From: Vibrio sp. Y2-5
Lineage (GTDB): Bacteria; Pseudomonadota; Gammaproteobacteria; Enterobacterales; Vibrionaceae
Reading direction: 5' to 3'
Assembly: GCF_014596725.1 (NCBI RefSeq)
Contig: NZ_JACVEG010000006.1
Span: 1-64,000, forward strand
Length of the DNA: 64,000 bases
The notes beneath the pieces are model-generated. The model had not been told where the DNA came from, searched no databases, and saw only the letters and a program-made list of their open reading frames with translations. Positions 1-9,211 of the stretch are shown here, one piece after another. Position numbers and translations under genes: made by a program. How positions within the stretch are numbered: position 1 is the stretch's first letter; every line of letters starts with the position of its first letter.

Positions 1-11
1 CCACTATTTGA

Positions 12-41
12 AAGCCTCGTCAGAAATGACGGGGCTTTTTT
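12..41 (+). terminator. Rho-independent terminator of a gene left of the window
   Basis: An 11-bp stem with one mismatch, arms AAGCCTCGTCA and TGACGGGGCTT around a GAAA loop, is followed by six T on the plus strand. It would end a plus-strand gene lying upstream of the window, which cannot be seen. Confidence 0.75.
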
Positions 42-290
42 GCGTCTGAAGAAAAGTAATTAATGCGAAGCGGTATTTCAGTGGGTTGCACTTGGTTTAG
101 AAGAAATCCGGTCTGTCACACTGGTGATGTACCAAGAAGGTGTTTACGTTACGGTAGGGTCTTTTGAGGAATGACGAGCTTGTTACGTTTGAAGGCATCG
201 TTTTATCAGGGCTAGTCCATATCGACCGAATTCTTTGTATCCTTTTGATCCCACTTTTCAAATGTTTCCCCATCTCAAAAAACAGATATA
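42..290. other. Intergenic stretch without a recognised gene
   Basis: This lies between the left-edge terminator and the add terminator. A 60-codon open frame starting at 164 runs straight through the add terminator, has no clear ribosome site and no recognisable product, so it is not called. I see no RNA gene or repeat here. Confidence 0.5.
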
Positions 291-321
291 AAAAAGCCGA
301 TGCAGATGCATCGGCTTTTAA
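291..321 (-). terminator. add terminator
   Basis: Self-complementary arms AAAAGCCGATGC and GCATCGGCTTTT form a hairpin just past the add stop codon. On the minus strand it is followed by a T run. Confidence 0.8.
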
Positions 322-331
322 CGTATTACGT

Positions 332-1336
332 TTAAGCTCTTTTTGAGGCTTTCAGCTTAAGTGTTTCTTTTTCTGAGTCAGACAAAAATGCCAGCTCTAA
401 TCCGTTTATCTGAGCTTGGCGGATTTGTTCTTGTGACAGTCCGGCTTGAGGGGCTGCGACTTCATACTCGTGTGGTAGTTCGATGCCTTCTACTGCTGGG
501 TCATCGGTATTCAGACAAGCGAGCACACCATGTTCTAAGAACTGTTTGAGAGGGTGGTTGCGCAAGCTTTCTACTGTACTTGTCTGAATGTTGGACGTTA
601 AGCAAGACTCAATGCCGATCTTATGCTCAGCGAGATAGTCCATCAGCTTAGGATCTTGAATTGCTTTTACGCCGTGACCAATACGTGTCGCTCCGAGATC
701 TTGGATTGCCTGCCACATACTTTCTGGACCAGCCGCTTCACCAGCGTGAACAGTGATACTTAAACCTGAGTCGCGAACTTGCTTAAAGTGGCTAGTGAAA
801 AGCTCACCTGGTTGACCCAGCTCGTCCCCAGCAAGGTCAACAGCAACAATATTATCTCGTTGAGATAATATTGCGTTGAGTTCTTGCTGGCAGGCCTCTG
901 TGCCAAATGTACGACTCATTATGCCGATAAGGTTAGCCTTAACACCAAAGTCGCGAATACCAGCTTTAACGCCGTCGACAACTGCTTCTACGACACCTTC
1001 AACCGGTAAGTTGTGCTTCATCGCCATGTAATAAGGGGAGAAGCGAAGTTCAGCGTAGTCAATCTGAGCGTTCAGCGCATCTTCTACGTTTTCATAGGCT
1101 ACGCGTCTGCACGCATCTAAATCGCCTAATACCGCTACACCCCAATCGAGTTTTGATAGGAATGCGACCAATGAGGGTTCTGCTTCTACTATCTGCACAT
1201 GAGGTGTTAACTCGATAATGTTGTTCGCTGGTAATTTCACACCAAACTTTGTGCCTAGATCTAGGATAGTTTGAGTGCGTATATTGCCATCTAAATGACG
1301 GTGTAAATCCGTTAATGGTAAGTTCTTGGTTATCAT
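332..1336 (-). CDS. add: Adenosine deaminase
   Basis: Cytosolic zinc enzyme that deaminates adenosine and deoxyadenosine to inosine and deoxyinosine in purine salvage. The 334-residue length is normal for the family. The N-terminal zinc motif is seen as DLHRHLDGN (His12 and His14). HAGEAAG near residue 197 supplies a third zinc His and the catalytic Glu, RIGHGV near 220 the catalytic His, and NTDDPAV near 277 the metal-binding Asp. The gene follows the GGDEF-EAL gene on the same strand after 80 nt and ends in its own terminator. The start gives [14 protein letters not shown], which is usual for the family. All catalytic residues are present, so I infer an active enzyme. Confidence 0.96.
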   Translation of the reverse strand: MITKNLPLTDLHRHLDGNIRTQTILDLGTKFGVKLPANNIIELTPHVQIVEAEPSLVAFLSKLDWGVAVLGDLDACRRVAYENVEDALNAQIDYAELRFSPYYMAMKHNLPVEGVVEAVVDGVKAGIRDFGVKANLIGIMSRTFGTEACQQELNAILSQRDNIVAVDLAGDELGQPGELFTSHFKQVRDSGLSITVHAGEAAGPESMWQAIQDLGATRIGHGVKAIQDPKLMDYLAEHKIGIESCLTSNIQTSTVESLRNHPLKQFLEHGVLACLNTDDPAVEGIELPHEYEVAAPQAGLSQEQIRQAQINGLELAFLSDSEKETLKLKASKRA

Positions 1337-1416
1337 TATCTATCCCCATTGTTATCTGGGAAGAAGTATAAGAACCAATGTGGCACCTGTCAGTAACTGA
1401 TCGAGGCAAAATGAAC

Positions 1417-3972
1417 CTAATTTGCTGTTTTTTTCCTCATGTTAACTAAGTTTGTTGGCCATTCTTGGTATGGGATTGGTTTACTGAATAGAAAACCTTG
1501 GCCTTGCGGGCAGTTTAGTTGATGAAGCAAATCGACTTGCTCCTGCGTTTCTATCCCTTCCGCGACAAGTTGTACTTTAAAGCCTTTCATCATGTTGATA
1601 ATGGCAGCAACGATACTTTCTTCAAGATGATCCTGATTGAGCTGTGTAACAAAGGCTCTATCTATCTTTAAGCAATCGAAAGGCAGCTTATGTAAGTAAG
1701 ATAACGAACTATAGCCAGTACCAAAATCGTCAATAGCGATATGTATCCCCAATTTCTTCAACGCAAGCATGTTGTTCAAAATGATAGGGTCGTTATCCAC
1801 TATTTTCGATTCCGTAATCTCTAGCGCCAGATTACTTGGCCTTAACTGAGTGATTCGCAGTATTTCTTCAAGTTGTGGTAAGAAGAGGTAACTGGAAAGC
1901 TGGCTGACAGATAAATTGACGTGCATACGAAAATCACATGCCCACTTACCTTCTTCAATTCCTTTTACTGTGTCGATACAGGCTTGGAGGAGAATTTGTT
2001 CACCAATGGTGTTGATTAACCCACTCTCTTCAGCAACAGGAATGAATTCGATTGGTGGTACTAAACCAAGTTCAGGTGAAATCCAACGAGCCAGAGCTTC
2101 TGCTCCTAGAACTTCACCACTGTTTAGGTCAACGATTGGCTGATAGAACGGAACAAATTCATGCTTCTCGATAGCAACTTTAAGTAGAGTAACCATCTGA
2201 GTTCTCTTGCGAGATATACCTGCCATTTCTGGTGCGTAGTAACTGATTCGGGTCGAATCTGATTTGGCGTTACTTAAAGCAATGCTGCCATTTCTCAGCC
2301 AAACGGTCATGTTCGATGAGTCAGAGTTATGCACTATGCCTATAGATACGTTAACGGCTATAGGCTCGTTTGGCATTGAGTAAGGTGTTGCAAATAATTG
2401 CAGAATACGATTTGCTTCGTCTTGAATTTCCTGATCATCTTGTACGAGAGGGAGATATAGTGCAAATTCATCACCGCCAATTCGTGCGATATAGGCGTCG
2501 GACGCGTAAATGTTTTTCAGCCGCTGTGCGATAGCGATAAGCAGTTGGTCTGCCAACTGATGACCCAAGCTATCGTTGATATCCCTGAATTTATCAATAC
2601 CAATAAGGAACAAACAACCATTGAGTTTTTTTAGGTTACTGCAACTTTCAACTAAACCCTCTCGGCTATAAAGCTTAGTTAGTGAGTCATACACCAACTG
2701 GGTTCGCAGTGCTTTAAATGATGCTTTCAGGTTGTTGGCCATTTCACTAAACGCGTGAACCAGTAAGCTAGTTTCATAAATATTGCCAGATTTTGGCATT
2801 GGGCTTGCCCAATCTCCACGAGCCAAATGTTGGGCTGCTGCCGCCGTTGATGTAATTGGTGCGGTAATTCGATTAAAAGCAATGTAACCAATACCGATAC
2901 CCAACATGCTGATTAATAGACCGATATACCAAGCATTACGTTGATTGTAAGGGACCTCACCCAAGAGCTTTGGCTCAGAAATGGAGACACCAATGAACCA
3001 GTGCAGTCCAAACTCGTCTTCAAAAGGTGTTACTTTGTTGAAATATCTATCGTTCTTTACATAGGTGATGAAGTTATTAGTCGTAATATCTGAAGGTAGA
3101 GTAAGCTGTTTGAAGCTTTCAGCACTGGCTTTAATGACTGGGCTGGCGTTTTCAGTCGCCAGAAGGCGTGTTCCTTTCGGTGATAAGCTGGTTCCCCATG
3201 AAACCACACCGCCAGCACTTGAATGAGCAATTAATCGATGTTCGTCATCAAATATGTAGATATCGGCTCCAGTTTTCAGCTTCATTTCACGTAAAAAAGC
3301 ATTGAACGTATCGATTTTTACATCTGTGACGGATACACCAACAAATTGTTGGTCTTGAAAAACGGGACTTAATGAAGAAAGTGTAATTTCTTGTCTTTCA
3401 TCGGCGTTGGTATAAATCGAAGACCACATTGGTTTAGGATTTTTAGCGACAGGCGCATACCAAGGACGTACGCGAGGATCATAGTTTTCTATCACTGAGC
3501 GGATATCTTTGCTAATAGTATCGTTTTGATAAATAACTAATTTATTTTTGGTTCGTCTGTCTTGAACCATCAAGGTGTAGCTATGATCTATCTCTTTGCG
3601 AAACCCGACATACTCTGCGTTGATACCACCAAATCCGATCACATCTAATTGAGGGATAGATTTGTAAAGATTTGAGAAATTAAATCTGAAGAAATCCTCT
3701 ATTTCTTGCGTATTACCTTTTTGATAAAGATGATGGAAGCCAAGGTTGTGGCTCAAGCTTAAGTTGGCTAAAAAAGGTTCTTCGAGAAAATTGTAGAGGC
3801 GCTGCTCGACATTATTGGTCAGGTAGGTCAGTTGTTTGCTACTGATATCCTGAACCATTTGTTCGTAGTTGGCTTTTTGTACAAAAGCAATGACACCGAA
3901 CGTGACCGAGAAAATGATCACGAACGGTAGCAATACAGCGGTTTTTAATTTGATTTTCTTTTTAAAAGGCAT
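1417..3972 (-). CDS. Membrane dual-domain c-di-GMP protein (Cache-HAMP-GGDEF-EAL)
   Basis: Predicted inner-membrane protein of 851 residues that makes and/or degrades cyclic di-GMP. A membrane segment near residues 10-28 is followed by a large periplasmic sensor region (about 40-340, dCache type by position and length), a second membrane segment near 345-365, then HAMP, GGDEF (about 430-585) and EAL (about 600-845). The cyclase signature RIGGDEF is intact but the usual RxxD inhibitory site five residues upstream is absent. The phosphodiesterase residues look complete: EALARW, NLS, EITES, DDFGTGYSS, KIDRAFV and VAEGIET. It starts 72 nt after the ntrC stop on the same strand, so cotranscription with ntrBC is possible. 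Which activity dominates, and the ligand, cannot be told from sequence. Confidence 0.9.
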   Translation of the reverse strand: MPFKKKIKLKTAVLLPFVIIFSVTFGVIAFVQKANYEQMVQDISSKQLTYLTNNVEQRLYNFLEEPFLANLSLSHNLGFHHLYQKGNTQEIEDFFRFNFSNLYKSIPQLDVIGFGGINAEYVGFRKEIDHSYTLMVQDRRTKNKLVIYQNDTISKDIRSVIENYDPRVRPWYAPVAKNPKPMWSSIYTNADERQEITLSSLSPVFQDQQFVGVSVTDVKIDTFNAFLREMKLKTGADIYIFDDEHRLIAHSSAGGVVSWGTSLSPKGTRLLATENASPVIKASAESFKQLTLPSDITTNNFITYVKNDRYFNKVTPFEDEFGLHWFIGVSISEPKLLGEVPYNQRNAWYIGLLISMLGIGIGYIAFNRITAPITSTAAAAQHLARGDWASPMPKSGNIYETSLLVHAFSEMANNLKASFKALRTQLVYDSLTKLYSREGLVESCSNLKKLNGCLFLIGIDKFRDINDSLGHQLADQLLIAIAQRLKNIYASDAYIARIGGDEFALYLPLVQDDQEIQDEANRILQLFATPYSMPNEPIAVNVSIGIVHNSDSSNMTVWLRNGSIALSNAKSDSTRISYYAPEMAGISRKRTQMVTLLKVAIEKHEFVPFYQPIVDLNSGEVLGAEALARWISPELGLVPPIEFIPVAEESGLINTIGEQILLQACIDTVKGIEEGKWACDFRMHVNLSVSQLSSYLFLPQLEEILRITQLRPSNLALEITESKIVDNDPIILNNMLALKKLGIHIAIDDFGTGYSSLSYLHKLPFDCLKIDRAFVTQLNQDHLEESIVAAIINMMKGFKVQLVAEGIETQEQVDLLHQLNCPQGQGFLFSKPIPYQEWPTNLVNMRKKTAN

Positions 3973-4044
3973 ATCCCTGATCTTTATAAAGCACTATCCC
4001 TATGCTTACTGGAAAAAATTCATTAAATGCCTGATAAAAGAAAA

Positions 4045-5448
4045 TCAGTACAGCTCTTTGAGTTTCCTTGTAAGCGTGTTACGACCCCAGCCTAGTACTT
4101 TTGCAGCATCTTGTTTATGACCATTCGTATGATGCAGTGCTGCTTCTAGAAGTATACGTTCGAATTCAGGTAATGCGTACGAAAGAATTTCCGTTTCTCC
4201 CGATGCCAGTGCTGATTTAGCCCAAGACTCCAGCTGCTTTTGCCAACTGGTGTCATTTTCAAAATCGACACTTTTCTTCTCTGAAATCAATTCTGATGGA
4301 AGATCACTTGGCAGAACCTCTGAACCACTTGCCATGACCGTTAACCAACGGCACATGTTTTCTAGTTGACGAACGTTACCCGGCCAATCTAGACGGTTAA
4401 GGATTTCTACAGCTTTAGGATGAAGAGTTTTCATCTCGACACCTAATTCTTTAGCGGCAAGAGCGAGGAAATGTTGAGTGAGCTTTTCGATATCTTGACG
4501 TCGCTCACGTAAAGATGGAATTTGAATACGTATTACATTCAAACGATGGAACAAGTCTTCTCGAAACTTACCTTGGTGAACCAGTTTCTCTAGGTTCTGG
4601 TGAGTTGCCGCTACGATACGAACGTCAACCTTAATCGCTGAGTGTCCACCGACACGGTAGAACTGACCATCAGCCAATACTCGCAATAATCGAGTCTGAA
4701 TATCGAGTGGCATATCCCCGATTTCATCAAGGAATAGTGTGCCTCCGTTTGCTTGCTCAAAGCGACCTTGGCGCACATTATTTGCTCCAGTAAAGGCGCC
4801 TTTTTCATGTCCAAATAGCTCTGACTCAATCAGATCTTTGGGAATCGCTGCCATGTTAAGTGCGATAAACGGTTTTTGAGCGCGAGGACTGTGACGATGA
4901 AGAGCATGGGCTACTAGCTCCTTACCTGTACCGGATTCACCGTTTATCAATACTGAGATGGAAGAGCGGGACAAACGACCAATGGCGCGAAACACTTCTT
5001 GCATAGCCGGTGCTTCACCAATGATTTCAGGTGAATCATAGGGTTGATCCTGTTGTTTTGATTGTTCCTTACGTTGCTCTTGGCCGTGAGCAATTGCACG
5101 CTCAACCAAAGTAAGAGTCTCATCTACATCAAACGGTTTAGGTAAGTATTCAAACGCACCTTTTTGATAGGCGTTAACCGCAGCATCCAAATCAGAGTGA
5201 GCGGTCATGATGATCACAGGCAGCTCTGGTGAACGTGAGTGGACTTGGTTAAGCAATTCGATACCGTCAATCCCAGGCATACGAATATCGGAAACTAACA
5301 CATCAGGCGTTTCTCGTTCTAATGCCATTAAAACGCTTTCGGCATCAGAAAAGGTTTCACATTTGATATTGGCTGATGAAAGAGTTTTCTCCATAACCCA
5401 GCGGATAGAACTGTCGTCATCGACAACCCATACGTATCCTTTACTCAT
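4045..5448 (-). CDS. ntrC: Nitrogen regulation response regulator NtrC (NR(I))
   Basis: Sigma-54-dependent activator of nitrogen-starvation genes such as glnA, phosphorylated by NtrB. Its 467 residues match the family. The receiver domain has acidic residues D10-D12 and phospho-acceptor Asp54 in SDIRMPG. The central AAA+ domain has Walker A GESGTGKE and the sigma-54 contact loop GAFTGA. The C-terminal Fis-type helix-turn-helix ends in [14 protein letters not shown]. The gene follows ntrB by 40 nt on the same strand, the usual ntrBC order, and the glnA promoter upstream carries matching operators. Start ATG at 5448 gives [12 protein letters not shown], as expected. Confidence 0.97.
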   Translation of the reverse strand: MSKGYVWVVDDDSSIRWVMEKTLSSANIKCETFSDAESVLMALERETPDVLVSDIRMPGIDGIELLNQVHSRSPELPVIIMTAHSDLDAAVNAYQKGAFEYLPKPFDVDETLTLVERAIAHGQEQRKEQSKQQDQPYDSPEIIGEAPAMQEVFRAIGRLSRSSISVLINGESGTGKELVAHALHRHSPRAQKPFIALNMAAIPKDLIESELFGHEKGAFTGANNVRQGRFEQANGGTLFLDEIGDMPLDIQTRLLRVLADGQFYRVGGHSAIKVDVRIVAATHQNLEKLVHQGKFREDLFHRLNVIRIQIPSLRERRQDIEKLTQHFLALAAKELGVEMKTLHPKAVEILNRLDWPGNVRQLENMCRWLTVMASGSEVLPSDLPSELISEKKSVDFENDTSWQKQLESWAKSALASGETEILSYALPEFERILLEAALHHTNGHKQDAAKVLGWGRNTLTRKLKELY

Positions 5449-5488
5449 AGTTTTAATTCCTTAGCAGCAAATCTTGTGACTAATGTGT

Positions 5489-6535
5489 CTAAATAGGTAA
5501 ATAAATGGTGAATGTGGTTCTGCCTGGCCAGCTTTCTACTTCGATTTTTCCATTGTGCTGGTCGATCAGATTTTGAGAGATTGATAACCCTAGGCCAGTT
5601 CCGCCTTCGCGCCCACTGACCATCGGGTAGAACAAGGTATCTTGCAATTCCATGGGAATGCCCGGACCGTTGTCTGTAATCTCAATTCTGGCCACTAACT
5701 TATGTCGCTGGCCTTGAATGGTTGCTTGATGGACGGTTCTGGTGCGCAGCGTGATCTGTTGATGTTTTTGATTAGATAAGATCTGCGCAGCGTTGCTGAC
5801 GATATTGAGTAAAGCTTGCTCTATTTGATCCGTGTCCATCACGATGTCAGGTAAGCTCGGATCGTAGTCGCGTTCAATGACCAGTTCAGGTCCACCTTCG
5901 AGCTCAACAAGTTGACGCACTTTTTCCAAAATAAGGTGCAGGTTTTCCGATTTCTTTTTTCCCGGTTTTTGCGGACCCAGTAAACGGTCAACCAAAGCCC
6001 TTAAGCGATCAGCTTGTTCAATAATGATTTGGGTGTATTCCGTAAGGCTTTGATCGGGCAACATTCGCTCTAAAAGCTGTGCTGCGCCTCGCAATCCTCC
6101 TAGCGGATTTTTAATTTCATGAGCCAACCCGCGAACCAGCAATTTTGCTGCTTGTTGTTGGGCATGTTGGTTGAGTTCTTGAGTTAAGCGTCTTTGTTGG
6201 CCTATACGTCGCATCTCAACCAATAAATACAAATCTTTATCCCAAGACATAGGACTTACCGTCACTTCAAGCATTAGCGGCTTACCATCGACGACAAATG
6301 TCACATCGCTGTCAGTAATACTCTGTCCGCTTTGCAATGGCTGTGTCAGTAATGCTAAATCCATTGAGGCATGTTGAATCAACTTTGAAAGTGGCTGGTT
6401 GGTAATGCGTTTGGCACTTTGAGAAAACAGTTGCTCGGCTGCTGGATTTGCATAACGAACGCACAACAATTCATCCAACATTAAAGTGGCCGTTACGACG
6501 TTGTTTAAAATGGTGTGACTCAGTTCTGCACTCAC
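5489..6535 (-). CDS. ntrB: Nitrogen regulation sensor kinase NtrB (NR(II))
   Basis: Cytoplasmic histidine kinase/phosphatase that controls NtrC in response to PII and nitrogen status. Its 348 residues contain an N-terminal PAS domain (about 5-115), the dimerisation/phospho-acceptor motif LAHEIKNPLGG with His139, an N box around NIVSNAAQIL, and ATP-lid motifs DNGPGIP and GREGGTGLGLS. No membrane segment is seen, which fits a soluble NtrB. It is followed by ntrC after 40 nt. A near-perfect NtrC operator lies in the 134-nt gap upstream, so ntrBC probably has its own autoregulated promoter besides readthrough from glnA. Confidence 0.96.
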   Translation of the reverse strand: MSAELSHTILNNVVTATLMLDELLCVRYANPAAEQLFSQSAKRITNQPLSKLIQHASMDLALLTQPLQSGQSITDSDVTFVVDGKPLMLEVTVSPMSWDKDLYLLVEMRRIGQQRRLTQELNQHAQQQAAKLLVRGLAHEIKNPLGGLRGAAQLLERMLPDQSLTEYTQIIIEQADRLRALVDRLLGPQKPGKKKSENLHLILEKVRQLVELEGGPELVIERDYDPSLPDIVMDTDQIEQALLNIVSNAAQILSNQKHQQITLRTRTVHQATIQGQRHKLVARIEITDNGPGIPMELQDTLFYPMVSGREGGTGLGLSISQNLIDQHNGKIEVESWPGRTTFTIYLPI

Positions 6536-6570
6536 AGTTTCTTCCTTGTCCGTGTTCCAATATAATGCAA

Positions 6571-6587
6571 TGCACTTTTTTGGTGCA
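6571..6587 (-). promoter_or_regulatory. NtrC-type operator upstream of ntrB
   Basis: The 17-bp sequence TGCACTTTTTTGGTGCA matches the classical NtrC pattern TGCAC-N6-GGTGCA exactly. It lies 36 nt before the ntrB start. By analogy with the enteric glnL promoter it would allow NtrC to limit its own expression at a sigma-70 promoter; that role is inferred. Confidence 0.75.
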
Positions 6588-6669
6588 TTAAAATGTCAAG
6601 TATGGCGCAACGGTATGCAAAGAAAAAGAAAAACTCTTTGTGATATCAGGCTAATTAGCAGGTTACCAT

Positions 6670-7179
6670 CTAATTCACGGACGCCCGATGAAGATACACC
6701 GTTACTATAGAGCTAGATGCAATAACCTTGCCGCTTCCAACTATTTGAATTGAAAAGCGATGAGTACCTCTCTCAATGTTTTTTAGTTGCCACACCGTTT
6801 TGGTGCTTGGTTCACCAAAGAGCTGTCCATTCATCAACAATTGTAGCTGTTCGGACTCTGAAAGTTCTCTGTTTAAGCCTATCTGGATGTTTATGTTGCC
6901 TTCATTGCTGCGAATGGTTTCACCATCACTGGGCGAGAGAATGTTAACTTTAGGTGTTAGCGCTTTAGCAATGCTTTGAGGTTTTGGCTGTTTAACATCG
7001 GTTGATGACTTGCTGTTTTTGGAACCGTCGAAACTCTCTATTGAAAGAGTTGTCGCGTTTGGTGCTGGGGTATCACTGAAATGCTGTATACCCTTATCGT
7101 CTAACCAAATGTAGATCTCTTTGCTTGTTGATGAGTCAACGATGCCCAGCAGACAGAATAAAAACAGAACGTTTTTCAA
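6670..7179 (-). CDS. DUF4124-domain exported protein between glnA and ntrB
   Basis: Small probable envelope protein of unknown function, 169 residues. A signal peptide is visible (MKNVLFLFCLLGIVDSSTS), followed at once by the DUF4124 signature YIWLDDKGIQHFSDTPAP (about 22-39). A Ser/Lys-rich linker (about 48-70) follows, then a second module of beta-like pattern (about 75-165, starting near VNILSPSDGETI) that looks like an Ig-like or carbohydrate-binding fold; this fold guess is weak. DUF4124 proteins recur beside glnA/ntrB in gammaproteobacteria, but I know of no established function. It is on the same strand as glnA, downstream of the glnA terminator. Confidence 0.8.
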   Translation of the reverse strand: MKNVLFLFCLLGIVDSSTSKEIYIWLDDKGIQHFSDTPAPNATTLSIESFDGSKNSKSSTDVKQPKPQSIAKALTPKVNILSPSDGETIRSNEGNINIQIGLNRELSESEQLQLLMNGQLFGEPSTKTVWQLKNIERGTHRFSIQIVGSGKVIASSSIVTVYLHRASVN

Positions 7180-7249
7180 TGTGATCTCCGATACGAATTA
7201 GAACGAAATAGTGCTGGTTATGCTAATGAGAAATTCGTATCTGAGAATA

Positions 7250-7279
7250 GAAAAAAGGCCCGCCTGCGAGGCGAGCCTA
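7250..7279 (-). terminator. glnA terminator
   Basis: A 10-bp stem with one mismatch (arms AGGCCCGCCT and AGGCGAGCCT, GCG loop) lies about 20 nt after the glnA stop. On the minus strand it is followed by six T. Some readthrough into the DUF4124 gene and ntrBC is possible. Confidence 0.85.
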
Positions 7280-7299
7280 ATATATAGCTAAAGCTAAAC

Positions 7300-8709
7300 T
7301 TATACAGAGTAGTACAATTCGAACTCTAGTGGGTGAGTAGACATGTTTACACGTTGTACGTCTTGTGATTTCAGAGCGATGTATGAATCGATGAAGTCAT
7401 CAGAGAATACGCCACCTGAAGTTAGGAACTCACGGTCTGCGCTTAGTTCAGCTAGTGCACCTTGTAGAGACTCTGCAACTGTTGGGATTTCAGCTGCTTC
7501 TTCTGCAGGTAGGTCGTACAAGTCTTTATCCATAGCTTCGCCTGGGTGGATCTTGTTCTTGATACCGTCAAGACCAGCCATTAGCATTGCTGCAAACGCT
7601 AGGTATGGGTTAGCTGCTGGATCACCGAAACGAACTTCAATACGGCGTGCTTTAGGGCTTGGTACCACTGGGATACGGATAGAAGCAGAACGGTTACGTG
7701 CAGAATATGCAAGCATAACAGGAGCTTCAAAGCCAGGTACAAGACGCTTGTACGAGTTAGTTGATGGGTTAGCAAATGCGTTAATTGCACGAGCGTGTTT
7801 AATGATACCGCCGATGTAGTAAAGAGCAGTTTCAGATAGGCCGCCGTACTTGTCGCCAGCGAATAGGTTAACACCGTCTTTCGCTAGAGATTGGTGAACG
7901 TGCATACCAGAACCGTTGTCGCCAACGAGTGGTTTAGGCATGAAAGTCGCTGTTTTACCGAATGCGTGTGCCACGTTGTGAACAACGTACTTGTAGATTT
8001 GGATTTCATCAGCTTTTGCTGTTAGCGTGTTGAAACGAGTTGCGATTTCGTTTTGACCCGCAGTTGCAACTTCGTGGTGGTGAGCTTCAACAACAAGACC
8101 CATTTCTTCCATGATTAGACACATAGCAGAACGGATATCTTGAGATGAATCTACAGGAGCTACTGGGAAGTAACCACCTTTAACGCCTGGACGGTGACCT
8201 TTGTTACCATCTTCGTAGTCAGAACCAGTGTTCCATGCAGCTTCAACGTCATCGATCTTGAAGAAAGAACCAGACATGTCAGTTGAGAACTTAACATCGT
8301 CAAATAGGAAGAATTCTGGCTCTGGACCAATAAGAACAGTATCTGCGATACCAGTTGAACGCATGTAGTCTTCTGCGCGTTTAGCGATAGAACGAGGGTC
8401 ACGGTCGTAACCTTGCATTGTTGCAGGCTCTAAGATGTCACAACGGATGTTCAGTGTTGATTCTTCTGTGAATGGGTCTAGCACAGCAGATGCTGCGTCA
8501 GGCATCATTACCATGTCAGATTCATTAATACCTTTCCAGCCAGCAACTGATGAACCATCGAACATTTTACCTTCTTCGAAGAAGTCTGCATCAATTTGGT
8601 GAGCAGGGATCGAAATGTGTTGCTCTTTACCTTTTGTATCTGTGAAACGTAGGTCCACAAACTTAACTTCGTTTTCTTGAATCAGCGATAGTACGTTTTC
8701 TACTGACAT
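7300..8709 (-). CDS. glnA: Glutamine synthetase, type I-beta
   Basis: Cytosolic dodecameric enzyme that joins ammonia to glutamate using ATP, the main entry of nitrogen under limitation. The length of 469 residues is typical. Seen motifs include the N-terminal [17 protein letters not shown], the HVHQSL metal/ATP region, the [11 protein letters not shown] signature, and [10 protein letters not shown] containing the tyrosine (about 398) modified by the GlnE adenylyltransferase, which marks the I-beta subtype. The gene stands alone with its own terminator and a long upstream region carrying a sigma-54 promoter and NtrC half-sites. The ATG at 8709 gives [12 protein letters not shown], the expected start. 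Confidence 0.98.
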   Translation of the reverse strand: MSVENVLSLIQENEVKFVDLRFTDTKGKEQHISIPAHQIDADFFEEGKMFDGSSVAGWKGINESDMVMMPDAASAVLDPFTEESTLNIRCDILEPATMQGYDRDPRSIAKRAEDYMRSTGIADTVLIGPEPEFFLFDDVKFSTDMSGSFFKIDDVEAAWNTGSDYEDGNKGHRPGVKGGYFPVAPVDSSQDIRSAMCLIMEEMGLVVEAHHHEVATAGQNEIATRFNTLTAKADEIQIYKYVVHNVAHAFGKTATFMPKPLVGDNGSGMHVHQSLAKDGVNLFAGDKYGGLSETALYYIGGIIKHARAINAFANPSTNSYKRLVPGFEAPVMLAYSARNRSASIRIPVVPSPKARRIEVRFGDPAANPYLAFAAMLMAGLDGIKNKIHPGEAMDKDLYDLPAEEAAEIPTVAESLQGALAELSADREFLTSGGVFSDDFIDSYIALKSQDVQRVNMSTHPLEFELYYSV

Positions 8710-8814
8710 CTCGGATAACCTCCAGTGTTAATAAAGCGATTTGGGCTCGAATCAAAATTAGTTTCTTGCATCAATCAGTGCTTAAACCCATCTTAATCGA
8801 TGTTGGTCACATGC

Positions 8815-8833
8815 TTGCGATATTCGTGCCAAA
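8815..8833 (-). promoter_or_regulatory. Sigma-54 promoter of glnA
   Basis: On the minus strand the sequence reads TTTGGCACGAATATCGCAA. This matches the -24/-12 consensus TGGCACG-N4-TTGCA with one change (TCGCA), and the invariant GG and GC keep the correct spacing. It lies about 105 nt before the glnA start, downstream of the NtrC operator cluster, as sigma-54 control requires. Confidence 0.8.
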
Positions 8834-8880
8834 CATTTTAGCTTATATAAATCAATGCATTACTTGCATTATGTTTTTTT

Positions 8881-8950
8881 TGGTGCTTGTCGATGCACCA
8901 AAAAGATCCTTTAATGAACCAAATTAGTGCGACCTCGAGTGCGGTGCACC
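8881..8950 (-). promoter_or_regulatory. NtrC operator cluster upstream of glnA
   Basis: Several TGGTGC/GCACCA half-sites occur within 70 bp: the dyad TGGTGC-N8-GCACCA at 8881-8900, AGTGC at about 8926-8930, and GCGGTGCACCAA at 8941-8952. The half-sites match NtrC-binding elements, although the spacing differs from the standard TGCAC-N6-GGTGCA. The distance of roughly 50-120 bp upstream of the sigma-54 promoter suits an enhancer. Confidence 0.6.
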
Positions 8951-9211
8951 AATTTCTATCAAAGCGTACACTATTCACACAATGATTCACTCAATTTTTT
9001 AAGTGTAATTAACTTTAATTTGTCACTGTTTGTTTAAAATCAGATTAACGACTAGGCTCTATAGAGCGAAAATCAGCGTGATGGATCACATATTCCTAGG
9101 TTTTTCGCCAAAATCTGGTACATTATTGCCCGTTTTTTGAACCAAATTAAGGCTACGTCTTTATATCCTGTAGAGACGGGCCATTTTGTGTATATAAGTG
9201 AAGCAAAATCC

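Larger units (their letters stand above)
8710..9211. other. Divergent glnA/typA regulatory region
   Basis: This 500-nt space separates glnA (minus) from typA (plus). It holds the glnA sigma-54 promoter and NtrC operator cluster. A 12-bp palindrome GCTCTATAGAGC at 9056-9067 lies on the typA side and is unexplained. The open frame upstream of the typA ATG carries no conserved residues. No RNA gene was recognised. Confidence 0.6.

Noticed and set aside
164..346. 60-codon plus-strand open frame before add
   Set aside because: It reads through the add terminator, has no good ribosome site and no recognisable sequence.
7343..7819. 158-codon frame antisense to glnA
   Set aside because: Fully inside glnA, whose protein is unmistakable; Ser/Ala/Arg-rich content is typical of a shadow frame.
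9137..9211. Upstream extension of typA
   Set aside because: The extra 25 residues are not conserved; [14 protein letters not shown] at 9212 is the family start.
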